Shown here one piece after another: positions 1 through 9,715 of a DNA stretch of 64,000 bases. The notes under the pieces were generated by a model, which saw nothing but the letters and a program-made list of their open reading frames with translations, made no database searches and had not been told where the DNA came from. Numbering within the stretch: position 1 is the stretch's first letter; each line of letters opens with the position of its first letter. The stretch comes from Pseudomonas syringae (GTDB lineage Bacteria > Pseudomonadota > Gammaproteobacteria > Pseudomonadales > Pseudomonadaceae). The position numbers and the translations under genes are program-made. Location of the stretch: positions 93,046-157,045 of the forward strand of contig NZ_LGSI01000043.1 of NCBI RefSeq assembly GCF_001698815.1, given 5' to 3'.

Positions 1-1
1 G

Positions 2-3001
2 GTAGTTCTGGTTGAGCGTTTGCGCAGCGCTATGGCCAGGCTCAATCCCAAAGTGCCGTTGGCCGCGCGGGAGGATGCGCTCAAGCAAGTGCTGGAGTTG
101 GGCTTGCCCGTACAGCTGTCAGCCAATCGCCTGTTCCATCGTCTGTTAGTCAGCGGCGTACCGGTGCAGTACCAAAAAGATGGCGAAACGCGGGGCGACT
201 TTGTGCGCCTGATCGACTGGGTCGAGGTAAAAGTCAACGACTGGCTGGCCATTAATCAGTTCAGCATTCAGGGCCCGAAGCATACCCGACGTCCGGACAT
301 CATTCTGTTCATCAACGGTCTGCCTTTGGTATTGCTTGAGCTGAAAAACCCGGCAGATGTGAAGGCTGACCTGGGCAAAGCGTTTGATCAAATCCAGACC
401 TATAAGGAGCAGATTCCGGATCTGTTCCAGTACAACGAAATTCTGGTTATTTCTGACGGCAGCGAAGCCCGGATGGGCTCATTGTCTGCCGATGTCGAAC
501 GCTTTATGAATTGGCGCACCATCGACGGGCAGGATCTCGACCCGCTGGGGCAATTCAACGAACTTGAGACTTTGGTGCGCGGTGCTTTGGCACCAGAAAT
601 GCTGCTCGATTATCTGCGCTACTTCGTGTTGTACGAGGATGACGGTCGATTGGTAAAGAAGATCGCTGGCTATCACCAATTTCATGCAGTGCGTGCCGCT
701 ATTCAGCAGGTGGTAATCGCCTCGCGCCCTGGCGGCACTCATAAGGGCGGGGTCGTCTGGCACACCCAGGGTTCGGGCAAAAGCATCACCATGACGTGTT
801 TCGCCGCAAGGGTGATGCAGGAAGCCGCGATGGAGAATCCCACAATTGTGGTGATCACGGATCGCAACGACCTTGATGGTCAGTTATTCGGAGTTTTTTC
901 GCTATCTCAGGATTTACTTCGCGAGGAACCTGTCCAGGTAGAGTCTCGCGGTGACTTGCGCGCCAAGCTGGCGAATCGTCCAAGTGGCGGCATAGTGTTT
1001 GCGACTATTCAAAAGTTCATGCCCGGGGTTGATGAAGATCGTTTCCCAGTGCTGTCCTTACGCCCAAATATCGTAGTTATCGCCGACGAGGCACATCGCA
1101 CCCAATATGGTTTCAATGCATCGCTAAAGGCGAGCGCAGTGCTTCCGGCGGCTGAAAGTCAGACGCGTTACGAGGTCGGCTACGCTCAACACTTACGTGA
1201 TGCATTGCCAAACGCTACATTCGTGGCTTTCACGGGGACGCCGGTGTCGAGCGAGGATCGAGATACTCGTTCGGTCTTCGGCGAATACATTCATGTCTAT
1301 GACATGCAGCAGGCCACCGAAGATGGGGCGACCGTTGCCATCTATTACGAGTCGCGCCTTGCCAAGTTGTCGTTGAAGGATAGCGAGCTCCCAACGATCG
1401 ACGATCAGGTCGATGAATTGGCTGAAGACGAAGAGGATGACCAACAATCCCGTTTGAAGAGCCGCTGGGCCGCATTGGAAAAAGTGGTCGGGGCCGAGCC
1501 CCGCATCTGTAGTGTAGCGATTGATCTCATCAGGCACTTTGAAGAGCGGAATCAGGGCATGGTCAGCATGGGCCAGATGCCTGGCAAGGCCATGGTGGTG
1601 GCCATGAGTCGCGAAATTTGTGTGCACCTGTACAACGAGATCGTCGCTCGGCGTCCTGAGTGGCATGACGAAGATCCGGAGAAAGGCGCGATCAAGATCG
1701 TGATGACTGGCAGCGCGTCGGACAAGGCTTTGCTGCGACACCATATTTATTCCGGACAGGTCAAAAAGCGCCTGGAAAAGCGATTTAAAGATCCGCTTGA
1801 CCCGCTCAAACTCGTGATCGTGCGTGACATGTGGTTAACAGGATTCGATGCGCCTTGCGTCCATACCCTGTACGTCGACAAACCCATGAAAGGCCATAAC
1901 TTGATGCAGGCCATCGCCCGAGTGAACCGTGTCTTCAAGGACAAGCAAGGCGGACTGGTGGTGGACTACATCGGTATCGCAAATGAGCTAAAAGCCGCGC
2001 TGAAAGAGTATACCGGCAGCAAGGGCAAAGGTCGGCCGACCGTGGACGCCCATGAAGCTTATTCAGTGCTGGAAGAGAAGCTCGACGTCCTCCGCAGTCT
2101 GCTATTTGGCTTCGATTACAGCGACTTTCTCAAAGGCGGGCACAAGTTGCTTGCCGGGGCGGCGAACCATGTTTTGGGCCTGGAAGATGGCAAAAAGCGC
2201 TTTGCTGACTCCGCGCTCGCCATGAGCAAGGCCTTCACCTTGTGCTGTACCTTGGATGAAGCCAAGGCGGTTCGCGAGGAAGTAGCGTTCTTCCAGGCAA
2301 TCAAGGTGATTTTGATCAAACGTGAGGTCAGTCAGCAGAAAAAGACTGATGAAGAGCGCGAATTGGCCATTCGCCAGATCATCGGTAATGCCGTGGTCTC
2401 GGGTGATGTAGTGGATATTTTCGAGGCGGTGGGTTTGGAAAAACCGAACATCGGCCTGCTCGACGATTCGTTCCTGGCCGAAGTGCGTAATCTTCCGGAG
2501 AGAAATCTGGCGGTGGAGCTGCTGGAGCGTTTGCTGGAAGGCGAGATCAAAAGCCGCTACAGCACCAACCTTGCTCAGGAGAAGAAATTCTCTGAGCTAC
2601 TGGCAAATGTAATCAAACGCTATCAAAACCGCTCCATCGAAACTGCGCAGGTGATCGAAGAGCTTATCGAAATGGCCAAGAAATTCGCTGCGGCAAGCAA
2701 ACGCGGTGATGAGCTGGGGCTCAATGATGATGAATTGGCGTTCTACGATGCTTTGGCCAACAACCAAGCATCAGTACGCGAGCTTGGCGACGAGATACTG
2801 GCCAAGATTGCTCATGAACTGACTGCCAGCTTACGGGCTAATGTCAGTGTTGACTGGAGCAGCCGTGAAAGCGTGCGAGCCAGACTGCGTATCCTGGTGC
2901 GGCGGATTTTGCGCAAGTACAAATACCCACCGGATCAAGCTGAAGATGCCGCTCAGTTGATTCTCAACCAGGCAGAAAAGTTGTGTGAGGCTTGGTTATA
3001 G
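2..3001 (+). CDS. hsdR: Type I restriction endonuclease R subunit (5' end outside window)
   Basis: The frame is open back to base 2, so the start codon lies upstream of the window; 999 codons are visible. HsdR is the translocase and nuclease subunit of a type I restriction-modification complex and cuts unmethylated foreign DNA. The N-terminal PD-(D/E)xK nuclease is seen as RRPDII, then LLELKNP about 15 residues later. The helicase follows with Walker A (HTQGSGKS, about residue 255), DEAH box ([11 protein letters not shown]), motif III (FTGTP) and motif VI (QAIARVNR). The C-terminal helical region that docks on HsdM is complete. HsdM and HsdS are expected upstream. The gene ends about 70 bp before the left repeat of the putative island. 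Confidence 0.93.
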   Translation, partial: VVLVERLRSAMARLNPKVPLAAREDALKQVLELGLPVQLSANRLFHRLLVSGVPVQYQKDGETRGDFVRLIDWVEVKVNDWLAINQFSIQGPKHTRRPDIILFINGLPLVLLELKNPADVKADLGKAFDQIQTYKEQIPDLFQYNEILVISDGSEARMGSLSADVERFMNWRTIDGQDLDPLGQFNELETLVRGALAPEMLLDYLRYFVLYEDDGRLVKKIAGYHQFHAVRAAIQQVVIASRPGGTHKGGVVWHTQGSGKSITMTCFAARVMQEAAMENPTIVVITDRNDLDGQLFGVFSLSQDLLREEPVQVESRGDLRAKLANRPSGGIVFATIQKFMPGVDEDRFPVLSLRPNIVVIADEAHRTQYGFNASLKASAVLPAAESQTRYEVGYAQHLRDALPNATFVAFTGTPVSSEDRDTRSVFGEYIHVYDMQQATEDGATVAIYYESRLAKLSLKDSELPTIDDQVDELAEDEEDDQQSRLKSRWAALEKVVGAEPRICSVAIDLIRHFEERNQGMVSMGQMPGKAMVVAMSREICVHLYNEIVARRPEWHDEDPEKGAIKIVMTGSASDKALLRHHIYSGQVKKRLEKRFKDPLDPLKLVIVRDMWLTGFDAPCVHTLYVDKPMKGHNLMQAIARVNRVFKDKQGGLVVDYIGIANELKAALKEYTGSKGKGRPTVDAHEAYSVLEEKLDVLRSLLFGFDYSDFLKGGHKLLAGAANHVLGLEDGKKRFADSALAMSKAFTLCCTLDEAKAVREEVAFFQAIKVILIKREVSQQKKTDEERELAIRQIIGNAVVSGDVVDIFEAVGLEKPNIGLLDDSFLAEVRNLPERNLAVELLERLLEGEIKSRYSTNLAQEKKFSELLANVIKRYQNRSIETAQVIEELIEMAKKFAAASKRGDELGLNDDELAFYDALANNQASVRELGDEILAKIAHELTASLRANVSVDWSSRESVRARLRILVRRILRKYKYPPDQAEDAAQLILNQAEKLCEAWL

Positions 3002-3072
3002 ATCGACCGGAAATGGTCGCTCCCTTTTGAGCGGGCGCATACCAGTGAAGTATCGGCAGGGGGCTTTCCTAC

Positions 3073-3096
3073 AGACATTAAAAAGCCGGCTTGTGG
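3073..3096 (+). repeat. Putative attL: left copy of a 24-bp perfect direct repeat
   Basis: These 24 bases are identical to 19701-19724. A further 7-base match (ggctttc) lies just upstream of both copies after a 4-base mismatch. The repeat sits in a terminator-like hairpin (AAAAAGC with GCTTTTT, 3080-3106) downstream of hsdR. With a P4-type integrase relic near the other copy, it is read as the attachment core of an integrated island. Inferred from the repeat alone. Confidence 0.65.
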
Positions 3097-3172
3097 TTAG
3101 CTTTTTATTGATCTATAAGTTTGAAAAAACAACAAGTTAGATATTTTTAGAGGCGCTCTGATCCCTCATTTG

Positions 3173-3183
3173 TCCCCCCACTT
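3173..3183 (+). repeat. Putative integrase arm-type site (left end)
   Basis: The motif T-C5/6-ACTT occurs here 77 bp inside the left att repeat, and twice at 19568-19577 and 19580-19589 just inside the right one, all in the same orientation. Recurrence of a C-rich motif next to both att cores and upstream of an integrase gene suggests arm-type binding sites. Function is inferred. Confidence 0.35.
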
Positions 3184-3315
3184 TTTTGTGGTTTTTGCAC
3201 GGCATTTGACCGGCTTTTTTTGTGGTTCAGCCTACGGCTTTTTCGTGAGGCTGAACCCGAATAGTGGGGGGCAGAGATTTTGTGTTCGGGCAAAACATGA
3301 GCAACAGGTGCATGT

Positions 3316-3729
3316 ATGCCAACCAAAAAGAAATCCGCGCGCCAAGCGCTCCGAGAACTGCCGAAAATCCCGAAAGAGCTGCTTGAACGGTTCGCTGCCG
3401 AACTCGGCCATCACCTGGGCTATCCACCGGGCGCGCAGCGCCCAGAGGATGAAACCAATCAGCGCAATGGCAAAACTGGCAAGACGGTTTTAACCGGCGA
3501 TGGCACGCTGCGACTGGATATCCCCCGCGACCGGGATGGCAGTTTTTCACCCATTCTGATTACCAGGCACGAGCGACGTTACACAGGTTTCGATGACAAG
3601 ATACATCGCCATGTATGCCCGTGGCATGACTGTCAGGAGAAATCCGCGCGTTTCTTTCCGAGCAGTACGGAGCAGACGTTTCTCCTGATTTCATCAGCTC
3701 TGTACCCGGCCCGCACACAAAAGATCTGA
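3316..3729 (+). pseudogene. IS256-family transposase remnant
   Basis: The translated start (MPTKKKSARQAL), ELGHHLGYPPGAQRP, TNQRNGKTGKTV and LDIPRDRDGSF match the N-terminal third of IS256-type DDE transposases. It is not functional: about 20 residues are missing between LLERFA and AELGHHLGY, the reading shifts near 3600 (the expected AMYARGMTVREIRAFLSEQ is encoded in another frame), and the DDE catalytic domain is absent. The remnant lies just inside the left end of the putative island. Its terminal inverted repeats were not resolved. Confidence 0.8.
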
Positions 3730-3995
3730 CAGTTCCTGATCAGCTGGTTTCTTTCGGTTCTCCATGCAGTAACCGAGAACACTTAAGCCCCAGAGGTATT
3801 CCATCGCCCCTTCCGGAGCTACGTTGCTTCAGAACACGCTCCCGGCGACACCGCCAGTAACGGTTGGCGCCATGCGCCGACAGTGCACCCGCGAGTTTTT
3901 ACATACTCTCGACCCTAGGCCGAACATCGATTATTAGTCGCTCCTCCACCGACAATCCCGGCCCACTCTTGCAATCAGGCTCCAATCACACCACC
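3730..3995. other. Non-coding gap between the IS remnant and the iron module
   Basis: No convincing reading frame in this stretch. It probably consists of IS debris followed by the upstream region of the sigma factor gene. Nothing else is recognised here. Confidence 0.4.
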
Positions 3996-4014
3996 ATTGC
4001 GAATAGTTTTCATT
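3996..4014 (+). promoter_or_regulatory. Candidate Fur box before the ECF sigma gene
   Basis: The 19-bp site attgcgaatagttttcatt matches a Pseudomonas-style Fur box (AATGAGAATAATTATCATT) at 15 of 19 positions. It ends 20 bp before the GTG start of the FecI-like gene, where Fur binding would repress the sigma/anti-sigma pair in iron-replete cells. Assigned by eye. Confidence 0.6.
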
Positions 4015-4033
4015 AGCACGGACACCATCCGCT

Positions 4034-4552
4034 GTGTTTCCTACTCACCCGGCAAACCAAGATCCCCGCCAGCAGGCGCTCCATCGCTTGTTCGGCGAGC
4101 ACCACAGCTGGCTGCTCGAACGTCTGCGCCTGCGCCTGCACTGCCGCGAGGATGCCGCCGATATGGCCGCCGAAACCTTCGCTCAGATTGTGGCGCTGCC
4201 GGATCCCCATGCCATTCGAGAGCCCCGGGCGTTGTTGAGCCTCATTGGCAAGCGGCTGATGTTCGCTCGCTGGCGGCGCAATGATGTCGAACGTGCCTAT
4301 CTCGACGCCCTCGCCTCCTTGTCCGAGCCGACCGCGCCTTCGCCCGAGGAACACTGGGTGGTGATGGAGGCATTGATGGCGGTCGATCAGTTGCTGGATG
4401 GCTTGTCGTCCAAGGCCCGCGCGGCTTTTCTATATAGCCAGATCGATGGCCTGACTTACGCGGGCATCGCCGAGGAGCTGGGGGTGTCGGTGACGCGGGT
4501 ACATCAGTATGTTGTGCAGGGACTGACGGCGTGTTATCGGGGCGTGCCGTGA
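4034..4552 (+). CDS. FecI-type ECF RNA polymerase sigma factor
   Basis: A 172-residue ECF sigma factor of the iron-uptake class. Region 2 covers about residues 15-80 (LFGEHHSWLLERLR, AADMAAETFAQIV, PRALLSLIGKRL). Region 4 covers about 108-168 (LDGLSSKARAAFLYSQIDGLTYAGIAEELGVSVTRVHQYV) and carries the helix-turn-helix. The GTG start follows a candidate Fur box. It overlaps the downstream fecR-like gene by four bases (GTGA), so the pair is probably translationally coupled. By family, it is released when the receptor binds ferric siderophore and then transcribes the receptor gene. Confidence 0.92.
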   Translation: MFPTHPANQDPRQQALHRLFGEHHSWLLERLRLRLHCREDAADMAAETFAQIVALPDPHAIREPRALLSLIGKRLMFARWRRNDVERAYLDALASLSEPTAPSPEEHWVVMEALMAVDQLLDGLSSKARAAFLYSQIDGLTYAGIAEELGVSVTRVHQYVVQGLTACYRGVP

Positions 4553-5490
4553 CGACGGTGTCCGCGGCGGCGGCACAGGCGATTGAGTGGTATGCGCGGC
4601 GTGCTTCGGGCATGTTCACTGAGCAGGACCAACAGCAATTGATGCTGTGGCTGGCCGCCGACCCCAGTCATCTGCGTGCCTGGCAGACCTTGCAGCAGCA
4701 GTTGAACCGTAGCGTGACGCCGTTGTTGCAGCAGCATGCCGCCGTCCATGCGCTGTGCGACGCCGGGTACAGTCGTCGACGCATGCTGCGTGGCGCTCTC
4801 GGCCTGGGTGCCCTGGCTGTCGGCGGGCAGTTGTTGACCATGCCGGGTGGACCGCTGCACGCACGTTTGCGCGCCGACCTGCGCACGTCGACCGCCCAAC
4901 GCCGTACGTTCACCCTTGATGACGGCTCGACCTTGCAACTCAATGCGCAGAGTTCCGTCGATCTGTATTTCGACCCTCGGCAGCGTCACGTCCAACTATT
5001 GCGCGGCGCGGTGCAGGCCCAGGTGCGCAGCGATCCGGCGCGGCCGTTCGTGATGGCGTGCCCGTGGGGCGAGGCCTGGCTCGACAGTGGACGGTGCCTG
5101 CTGGCGATGCACGCCAGTCAGCCCCAAGTGTGGGCGCTGGAAGGTTCCTTGCAGTTGCGCACGCCCCATCACAGTCAGCACATCGCCGCCGGCCAGGGCC
5201 TGGCATTCAATGGCAACCGCTGGCAGGAACTCCCTTCGCAGTATGTTGACGAGCGCAGTTGGACCAGAGGGCTGCTCGAAGTGCATGACCAGTCACTGGG
5301 CCAAGTGATCGAGCACCTTGCGCCTTACCACCAGGGGCTGCTGCACGTTTCGGCAGCGGCGGCGGCGTTGCGGATATCCGGGGTGTTCACCCTGGATGAC
5401 ACGCGCGGCGCGCTGGCTGCGCTCAAGGATGTACTGCCGTTGCGCATCGATACCTGGCTGGGCGTGTGGACGCGAATCGAGCGTGTCTGA
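4549..5490 (+). CDS. FecR-type anti-sigma/sigma regulator
   Basis: A 313-residue FecR family protein. The N-terminus has the cytoplasmic DUF4880-like segment (AIEWYARRASGMFTEQDQQ, LRAWQTLQQQ). A membrane or Tat-like segment follows near residues 80-103 (RRRMLRGALGLGALAVGGQL). The periplasmic FecR domain comes next (RRTFTLDDGSTLQLNAQSS, VQLLRGAVQAQV, AAGQGLAFN), and a C-terminal STN-like part (GVFTLDDTRGALAALKDVLP) would contact the receptor signalling domain. The GTG at 4549 overlaps the fecI stop codon and is preferred over the longer frame at 4531. It passes the signal from the loaded receptor to the sigma factor. Confidence 0.9.
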   Translation: MTTVSAAAAQAIEWYARRASGMFTEQDQQQLMLWLAADPSHLRAWQTLQQQLNRSVTPLLQQHAAVHALCDAGYSRRRMLRGALGLGALAVGGQLLTMPGGPLHARLRADLRTSTAQRRTFTLDDGSTLQLNAQSSVDLYFDPRQRHVQLLRGAVQAQVRSDPARPFVMACPWGEAWLDSGRCLLAMHASQPQVWALEGSLQLRTPHHSQHIAAGQGLAFNGNRWQELPSQYVDERSWTRGLLEVHDQSLGQVIEHLAPYHQGLLHVSAAAAALRISGVFTLDDTRGALAALKDVLPLRIDTWLGVWTRIERV

Positions 5491-5510
5491 ATTTTTTTCC
5501 TGACACCCCT

Positions 5511-5532
5511 GAAAATTTCCGGGACTCGCGTC
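5511..5532 (+). promoter_or_regulatory. Candidate ECF (FecI-like) promoter of the receptor gene
   Basis: GAAAAT at 5511-5516 and CGTC at 5529-5532 resemble the -35 and -10 elements of Pseudomonas iron-starvation ECF promoters. They lie 60-80 bp upstream of the receptor start, in the only gap of the fecI-fecR-receptor module. Assigned by eye and by context. Confidence 0.42.
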
Positions 5533-5592
5533 ACATACCTGATAGACGCGCGTATTCCGCGCACTCGTTTCCGTACTTCTGCGAGCCCGCTC

Positions 5593-7947
5593 ATGCATCC
5601 CAACCTCCTTTCGCCGCTGTTTGCCGGCTGCTTGGCCAGCTTTACCCTGCAGGCGGCCGAAACCGCCTATGACTTCAACCTGCCCGCCGGCGCTGTGGGT
5701 AATACACTGATCGGCATTGGCCAGGTGAGTGGCCAGCAAGTGCTGTTTATCCCGGCGGATGTGGCAGGTCGCCAGGCGCCGGCGGTGCGAGGGCACCTGA
5801 GTGCGAGTGAAGCGGTACGCCTGAGCCTGGCGGGCACCGGCCTGAGTGTGATGGTCACCACAAGCGGTGCCTTGAGCGTGCAACGAACCGGCGACGGCCT
5901 GACCCTGGACGCCATCAACATTGATGCAATCCGCCAGGGCGGAGAAACCGCCGACGTCGGCTATGTGGCTCAACGTTCCTCGGTCGGCACAAAAACCCGC
6001 ACGGAACTGGTAAAAATCCCACAATCCGTGTCGGTAGTGACCCGCGAAGAACTCAACGCGCGCAAAAGCGACAACCTCTCCGACGCGCTCAAGTACACCC
6101 CCGGGTTCAGCAGCCAGCCCGCCAGTTTCAGTCGCACCGCCGATGACTACACCCTGCGCGGCTTCAACGTCGGTGCCGGTACCGGGGGTATCCTGCGCGA
6201 TGGCATGAAACTGCAATCGAACCCCTACGACGGCAGTGTCGAAGCCTATGGCCTGGAGCGCGTCGAGGTGCTCAAGGGCGCCTCGTCCGTGCTGTATGGC
6301 CAGCTCTCGCCAGGCGGCATGATTAATACCGTGAGCAAGCGTCCTACCGATACGCCGCTGCACGAAATCGGCCTGGAACTGGGCAACTACGACCGCCGCC
6401 AGTACACCATCGACCTCGGCGGCCCGCTGGATGACCAGGGCCAGTTCAGCTACCGCCTGACCGGCCTGTGGCGCGACAGCGGCACCCAGGTTGACCACGT
6501 CGACGATGATCGTCGCTACGTCGCCCCGGCCGTGACCTGGAAACCCGACGACGATACCTCGCTGACCGTCCTCGCCAGCCACCAGGACACCTATACCGGT
6601 TTCTCGCCGCCGATGAGCTATGCACTCAGCAGGTACAGCAACACCGCCGGCTACAAGATCGGCCGCAACCAGTTCGTGGGCGAACCCGGCTACGACCACT
6701 TCACCAACCGCATGGACACACTCGGCTACCTCTTCGAGCACCGCTTCAACGACAACCTCACCGTCAACCACAGTCTGCGTTACTTCCAGGCCAATACTAA
6801 TTGGGACTACCTGATTCCCGTGTCGGTCAGCGGCAGCCGACTGCTGCGCCGCTACAGCGCCCGCGAAGAGCGCTCCACCGGCTGGACCAGCGACAACAAC
6901 CTCAACTTCACTTTCGACAGCGGGCGCTGGCAGCACGACCTGGTGCTGGGCGTGGACTACTACCACAAGACCTACGATTCACACCGCTTCATCAGCTCGA
7001 CCCAGGCCCAACTGGCGCCGTCGCTGAACCTCGCCAACCCAAAATACACCGGCGTCGGCGCCAACACCGCCGCCGACAGCGGCAGTGACCTGCACAGCAG
7101 CCAGGCCGGCATCTACCTGCAAGACCAGATTACCTTCGACGACAAATGGGTACTGCTGCTCGGCGGCCGTCAGGACTGGGCCGAGAGCGTCACCACCACC
7201 TTCGCCACCGACGCCCGCGCCACCCGCAACGACAAAAAAGCCACCGGCCGTGTAGGCCTGGTCTACCTCGCCGACAACGGCCTGGCGCCCTACATCAGCT
7301 ACAGCCAATCATTCCAGCCTGCCAGCGTCAGCAACCCGGCCTTCGGCAACGCCTTTGCCCCTTTGGAAGGCGAACAATACGAAATTGGCCTGCGCTACCA
7401 GCCGCCCGGCACCGACACCCTGCTCAGCGCCGCCGTCTACCAGCTCGACCAGGACAACTCCCTGAGCCTCGACAGCCTCACCAACACCTACGTGCAATAC
7501 GGCAAGACCCGCTCCAAAGGCCTGGAGCTCGAAGCCAAGAGCAACCTCACTGAGAACCTTCAACTCAGTGCCGGCTACGCCTACACCGATACCCACGTAC
7601 TGGAAGACCAAACCGCGAGCAACGTAGGCAAACGCATCGAGGGCGTGCCCTACAACACCGCCAGCCTGTGGGCCAGCTACCGCCTGGCGAGCCTCGGCCT
7701 GGAGCGCTTGCGCGTGGGGGCTGGCGCCCGGTACACAGGGACTACGCGGACTACACCGAGTGTTTATGAGGGGAAGATTCCGGCTTACACTCTGGTAGAT
7801 GCGCTGGTTAGTTATGATGTGGACAGCAATTGGCAACTACAGGCTAAAGCGCAGAACCTGTTTGATAGGAAGTATCTGTACTGCAATACCACGTGCCGGT
7901 ATGGCGATGAGCGTAGCTTGATTGGTTCGATTACGTATAAGTGGTGA
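5593..7947 (+). CDS. TonB-dependent siderophore receptor with signalling domain
   Basis: A 784-residue outer-membrane receptor. It has a signal peptide (to about residue 21, LQAAE), then an N-terminal STN signalling domain (about 25-98: YDFNLPAGAVGNTLIGIGQ) found only in receptors that talk to FecR. A TonB-box-like stretch (LDAINIDAI) follows, then the plug (IPQSVSVVTREEL, DALKYTPGFS, ERVEVLKGASSVLYGQLSPG) and a 22-strand barrel ending in the aromatic ITYKW. It resembles FpvA/FoxA/FiuA-type receptors; the siderophore cannot be named from sequence alone. Uptake needs TonB-ExbBD encoded elsewhere. Confidence 0.94.
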   Translation: MHPNLLSPLFAGCLASFTLQAAETAYDFNLPAGAVGNTLIGIGQVSGQQVLFIPADVAGRQAPAVRGHLSASEAVRLSLAGTGLSVMVTTSGALSVQRTGDGLTLDAINIDAIRQGGETADVGYVAQRSSVGTKTRTELVKIPQSVSVVTREELNARKSDNLSDALKYTPGFSSQPASFSRTADDYTLRGFNVGAGTGGILRDGMKLQSNPYDGSVEAYGLERVEVLKGASSVLYGQLSPGGMINTVSKRPTDTPLHEIGLELGNYDRRQYTIDLGGPLDDQGQFSYRLTGLWRDSGTQVDHVDDDRRYVAPAVTWKPDDDTSLTVLASHQDTYTGFSPPMSYALSRYSNTAGYKIGRNQFVGEPGYDHFTNRMDTLGYLFEHRFNDNLTVNHSLRYFQANTNWDYLIPVSVSGSRLLRRYSAREERSTGWTSDNNLNFTFDSGRWQHDLVLGVDYYHKTYDSHRFISSTQAQLAPSLNLANPKYTGVGANTAADSGSDLHSSQAGIYLQDQITFDDKWVLLLGGRQDWAESVTTTFATDARATRNDKKATGRVGLVYLADNGLAPYISYSQSFQPASVSNPAFGNAFAPLEGEQYEIGLRYQPPGTDTLLSAAVYQLDQDNSLSLDSLTNTYVQYGKTRSKGLELEAKSNLTENLQLSAGYAYTDTHVLEDQTASNVGKRIEGVPYNTASLWASYRLASLGLERLRVGAGARYTGTTRTTPSVYEGKIPAYTLVDALVSYDVDSNWQLQAKAQNLFDRKYLYCNTTCRYGDERSLIGSITYKW

Positions 7948-8138
7948 TAGCCCACAGGCGGTTTGAGGCGCTACGCACGCAGTGTGGAAGCTGAGTGCGA
8001 AACGGTCGGAAGTTGTTGGCGTGTTTGAACGGATCTGGCCGTTCTCTCACCTCGCTTAGCGGTCGAACACCCTAATCGATGAGTGAGCAATTGCACGGTC
8101 AGCGAATAGTAATAGTAGCGTCGCTGCACGGCGCCGGT

Positions 8139-9296
8139 TCAGGTGGTGATTGAGAAACCAAGTAAGGTGTTTTCTTTGCCACGCCTACGGTGTGTCCCGT
8201 TGCCAGCGCTCAGCGATTGCTGTTGGATAGCCTTCGCCTGGCGGAGGTGGCGTTGGCGTGTGGCATGCGAACCGGTCAGCATGCCCGCCAGGAACAGATC
8301 AATATAGAAGGCATGGTCATGGTCGACCCCCGATGTACGCGCTACTAGGTCGATACGGCCATGCCCCAGCTCATAGCTAACCTGCCTTCGGGCTTTTTGA
8401 TCGAGCGCTCGGTCTATCTGGTAGCACTTGCCGTTGTTGATCGGCGCGGGATGATGGGTGATTTGCTCATAGCGTTCGCACGCATACGCCGCCCGCAATT
8501 CGTGGAAGCCTTTGAGATTGTGCGTATGGAGGATATCTCGGGCGGGGCGGACGATCCCCTGCAAGAAATCGAGGTAGCTTTCGTTCGGTGCCAGCAGGTT
8601 GCGGCCACCATTGGGCGAAACCTGTTCGGCAAACCTCAGAGCTTCACGAATATGATCATCTACCGTAATCCAGCGAGGTGCTGACGCACCTGAACGGCCA
8701 CCTTTGGTGCCATCCTGGATGTTGATCTTGTCGTGGTATTTGGCTTCACGCTTGAGTCGCGGTAGGTCGGCCAGAATCGCTTCGCGCAGACGCATGCCAG
8801 TGGCTCGCGCTAACTGAGCGATGGCCGCGGCGCGCGGCTGCTGGTGTGCGCAAAGCACCTCCACGATCCGCTTCACCTGGTCACGGTTTTGGCCTTGCGG
8901 CACCGAACGACGAACGCTGGTGCGCCGCATTCCTCGCGCCTTACTCGGACTCGGCACTTTCACATATTGATCACCGCGAAGCGCAGCCATGGTCCGGTTC
9001 ACGCTGGACAACCGGTTTAGCGCGGTGGCGATGGTTAGCTCACCCTGCTCAACTTTTTGACGCAAGTGCCCGGCATAGTCCAGCAAAGTCTGCAGATCAA
9101 TTCGCCGCGAATCGTTAAATCCTGGTCCATCCTCCGAACGACACCAGCGTACAAACGCCTGCCACCGATCACTGTGCGCCTTGACCGTGCCGTAATGCCC
9201 GCCGCCAAATAGATCGCGCAACGCCTGCGGTCCGGCATAGCTCAGTTGCCGACTATAGCCAAAATTTCGCCCTTCTCGCCTAGCCACCAGTGCCAT
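8139..9296 (-). CDS. Tyrosine recombinase (integrase domain-containing protein), intact
   Basis: A 385-residue tyrosine recombinase of the group annotated with an N-terminal SAM-like DNA-binding domain and an Integrase_1 catalytic domain. The N-terminus reads MALVARREGRNFGYSRQLSY. The catalytic set appears complete: Arg in ATGMRLREA, HxxR in GFHELRAAY, His in YELGHGRIDL and the nucleophile Tyr in HAFYIDLFL. The ATG at 9296 has AGGAG seven bases upstream and is chosen over the TTG at 9302. It lies in the putative island and is unrelated to the broken P4-type integrase. It is divergent from structured module copy 1, whose edge lies about 40 bp from its start. Its substrate is unknown. Confidence 0.85.
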   Translation of the reverse strand: MALVARREGRNFGYSRQLSYAGPQALRDLFGGGHYGTVKAHSDRWQAFVRWCRSEDGPGFNDSRRIDLQTLLDYAGHLRQKVEQGELTIATALNRLSSVNRTMAALRGDQYVKVPSPSKARGMRRTSVRRSVPQGQNRDQVKRIVEVLCAHQQPRAAAIAQLARATGMRLREAILADLPRLKREAKYHDKINIQDGTKGGRSGASAPRWITVDDHIREALRFAEQVSPNGGRNLLAPNESYLDFLQGIVRPARDILHTHNLKGFHELRAAYACERYEQITHHPAPINNGKCYQIDRALDQKARRQVSYELGHGRIDLVARTSGVDHDHAFYIDLFLAGMLTGSHATRQRHLRQAKAIQQQSLSAGNGTHRRRGKENTLLGFSITT

Positions 9297-9333
9297 GATC
9301 AAACTCCTCTCGAAGCCAAATTTTTAAAGCCAT

Positions 9334-9715
9334 CCCCACGTCATCCCGCCACGAATGTTGAGTGTTATCAGGGATCAAGGCCCCTGCGACCTGTGGGGGT
9401 GTCCACTAACGCGGGACTGACGGCTCTTTACGACCGGGAGCTTGGGCATCTCATGATCTGGCCTCCTGAGCACTTCCGAAGACGTGGGCGCGGATTGGCG
9501 CAGCGAAGTGTGCCAAGAGGTGAGGTTGCTGCAGCGCAGCGAGGTAGGTCCATCGTCTGCCGCAGTGGGCAGATCAGTCGAGTAGGCATCCATCACTCCT
9601 GGGGAGTGATCGTGCGAGCCGCCGGACGCTAATCGCACTTCGGGAGAACCACCACGCAAGTGGCGTAGCCTTGAAGGTTCTGGCTACTTGGGCAGGTGGT
9701 GTCAACGACAGCGAT
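9334..9715 (+). repeat. Structured non-coding module, copy 1 (shortened)
   Basis: This stretch aligns with 17356-17998. Long near-identical blocks include gttatcagggatcaagg, tacgaccgggagc, gaggtaggtccatcgtctgc and ggacgctaatcgcac. About 290 bp of the second copy are missing here. Conserved hairpins are 9592-9610 (8-bp stem), 9612-9638 (GTGCGA/TCGCAC), 9652-9663 (CCAC-GCAA-GTGG, a GNRA-type loop on the + strand) and 9665-9687 (GTAGCC/GGCTAC). No convincing protein is encoded. It lies directly upstream of the intact recombinase on the opposite strand, so it could be a leader, an attachment region or a separate RNA. Confidence 0.6.

Noticed and set aside
3316..3729. Functional transposase gene
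   Set aside because: Internal deletion, frameshift near 3600 and loss of the catalytic domain make it a remnant.
5293..6966. 557-codon minus-strand frame opposite the receptor gene
   Set aside because: It is a GC-bias shadow of a clear TonB receptor, with low-complexity composition and no domain.
9375..9659. Minus-strand frame whose translation resembles that of 17607-17948 (both start MRGGSPEVRLASGGSH)
   Set aside because: The likeness follows from the duplicated non-coding module. The frames differ by a large indel and run through hairpins, and no ribosome-binding site was seen; not called as a gene.
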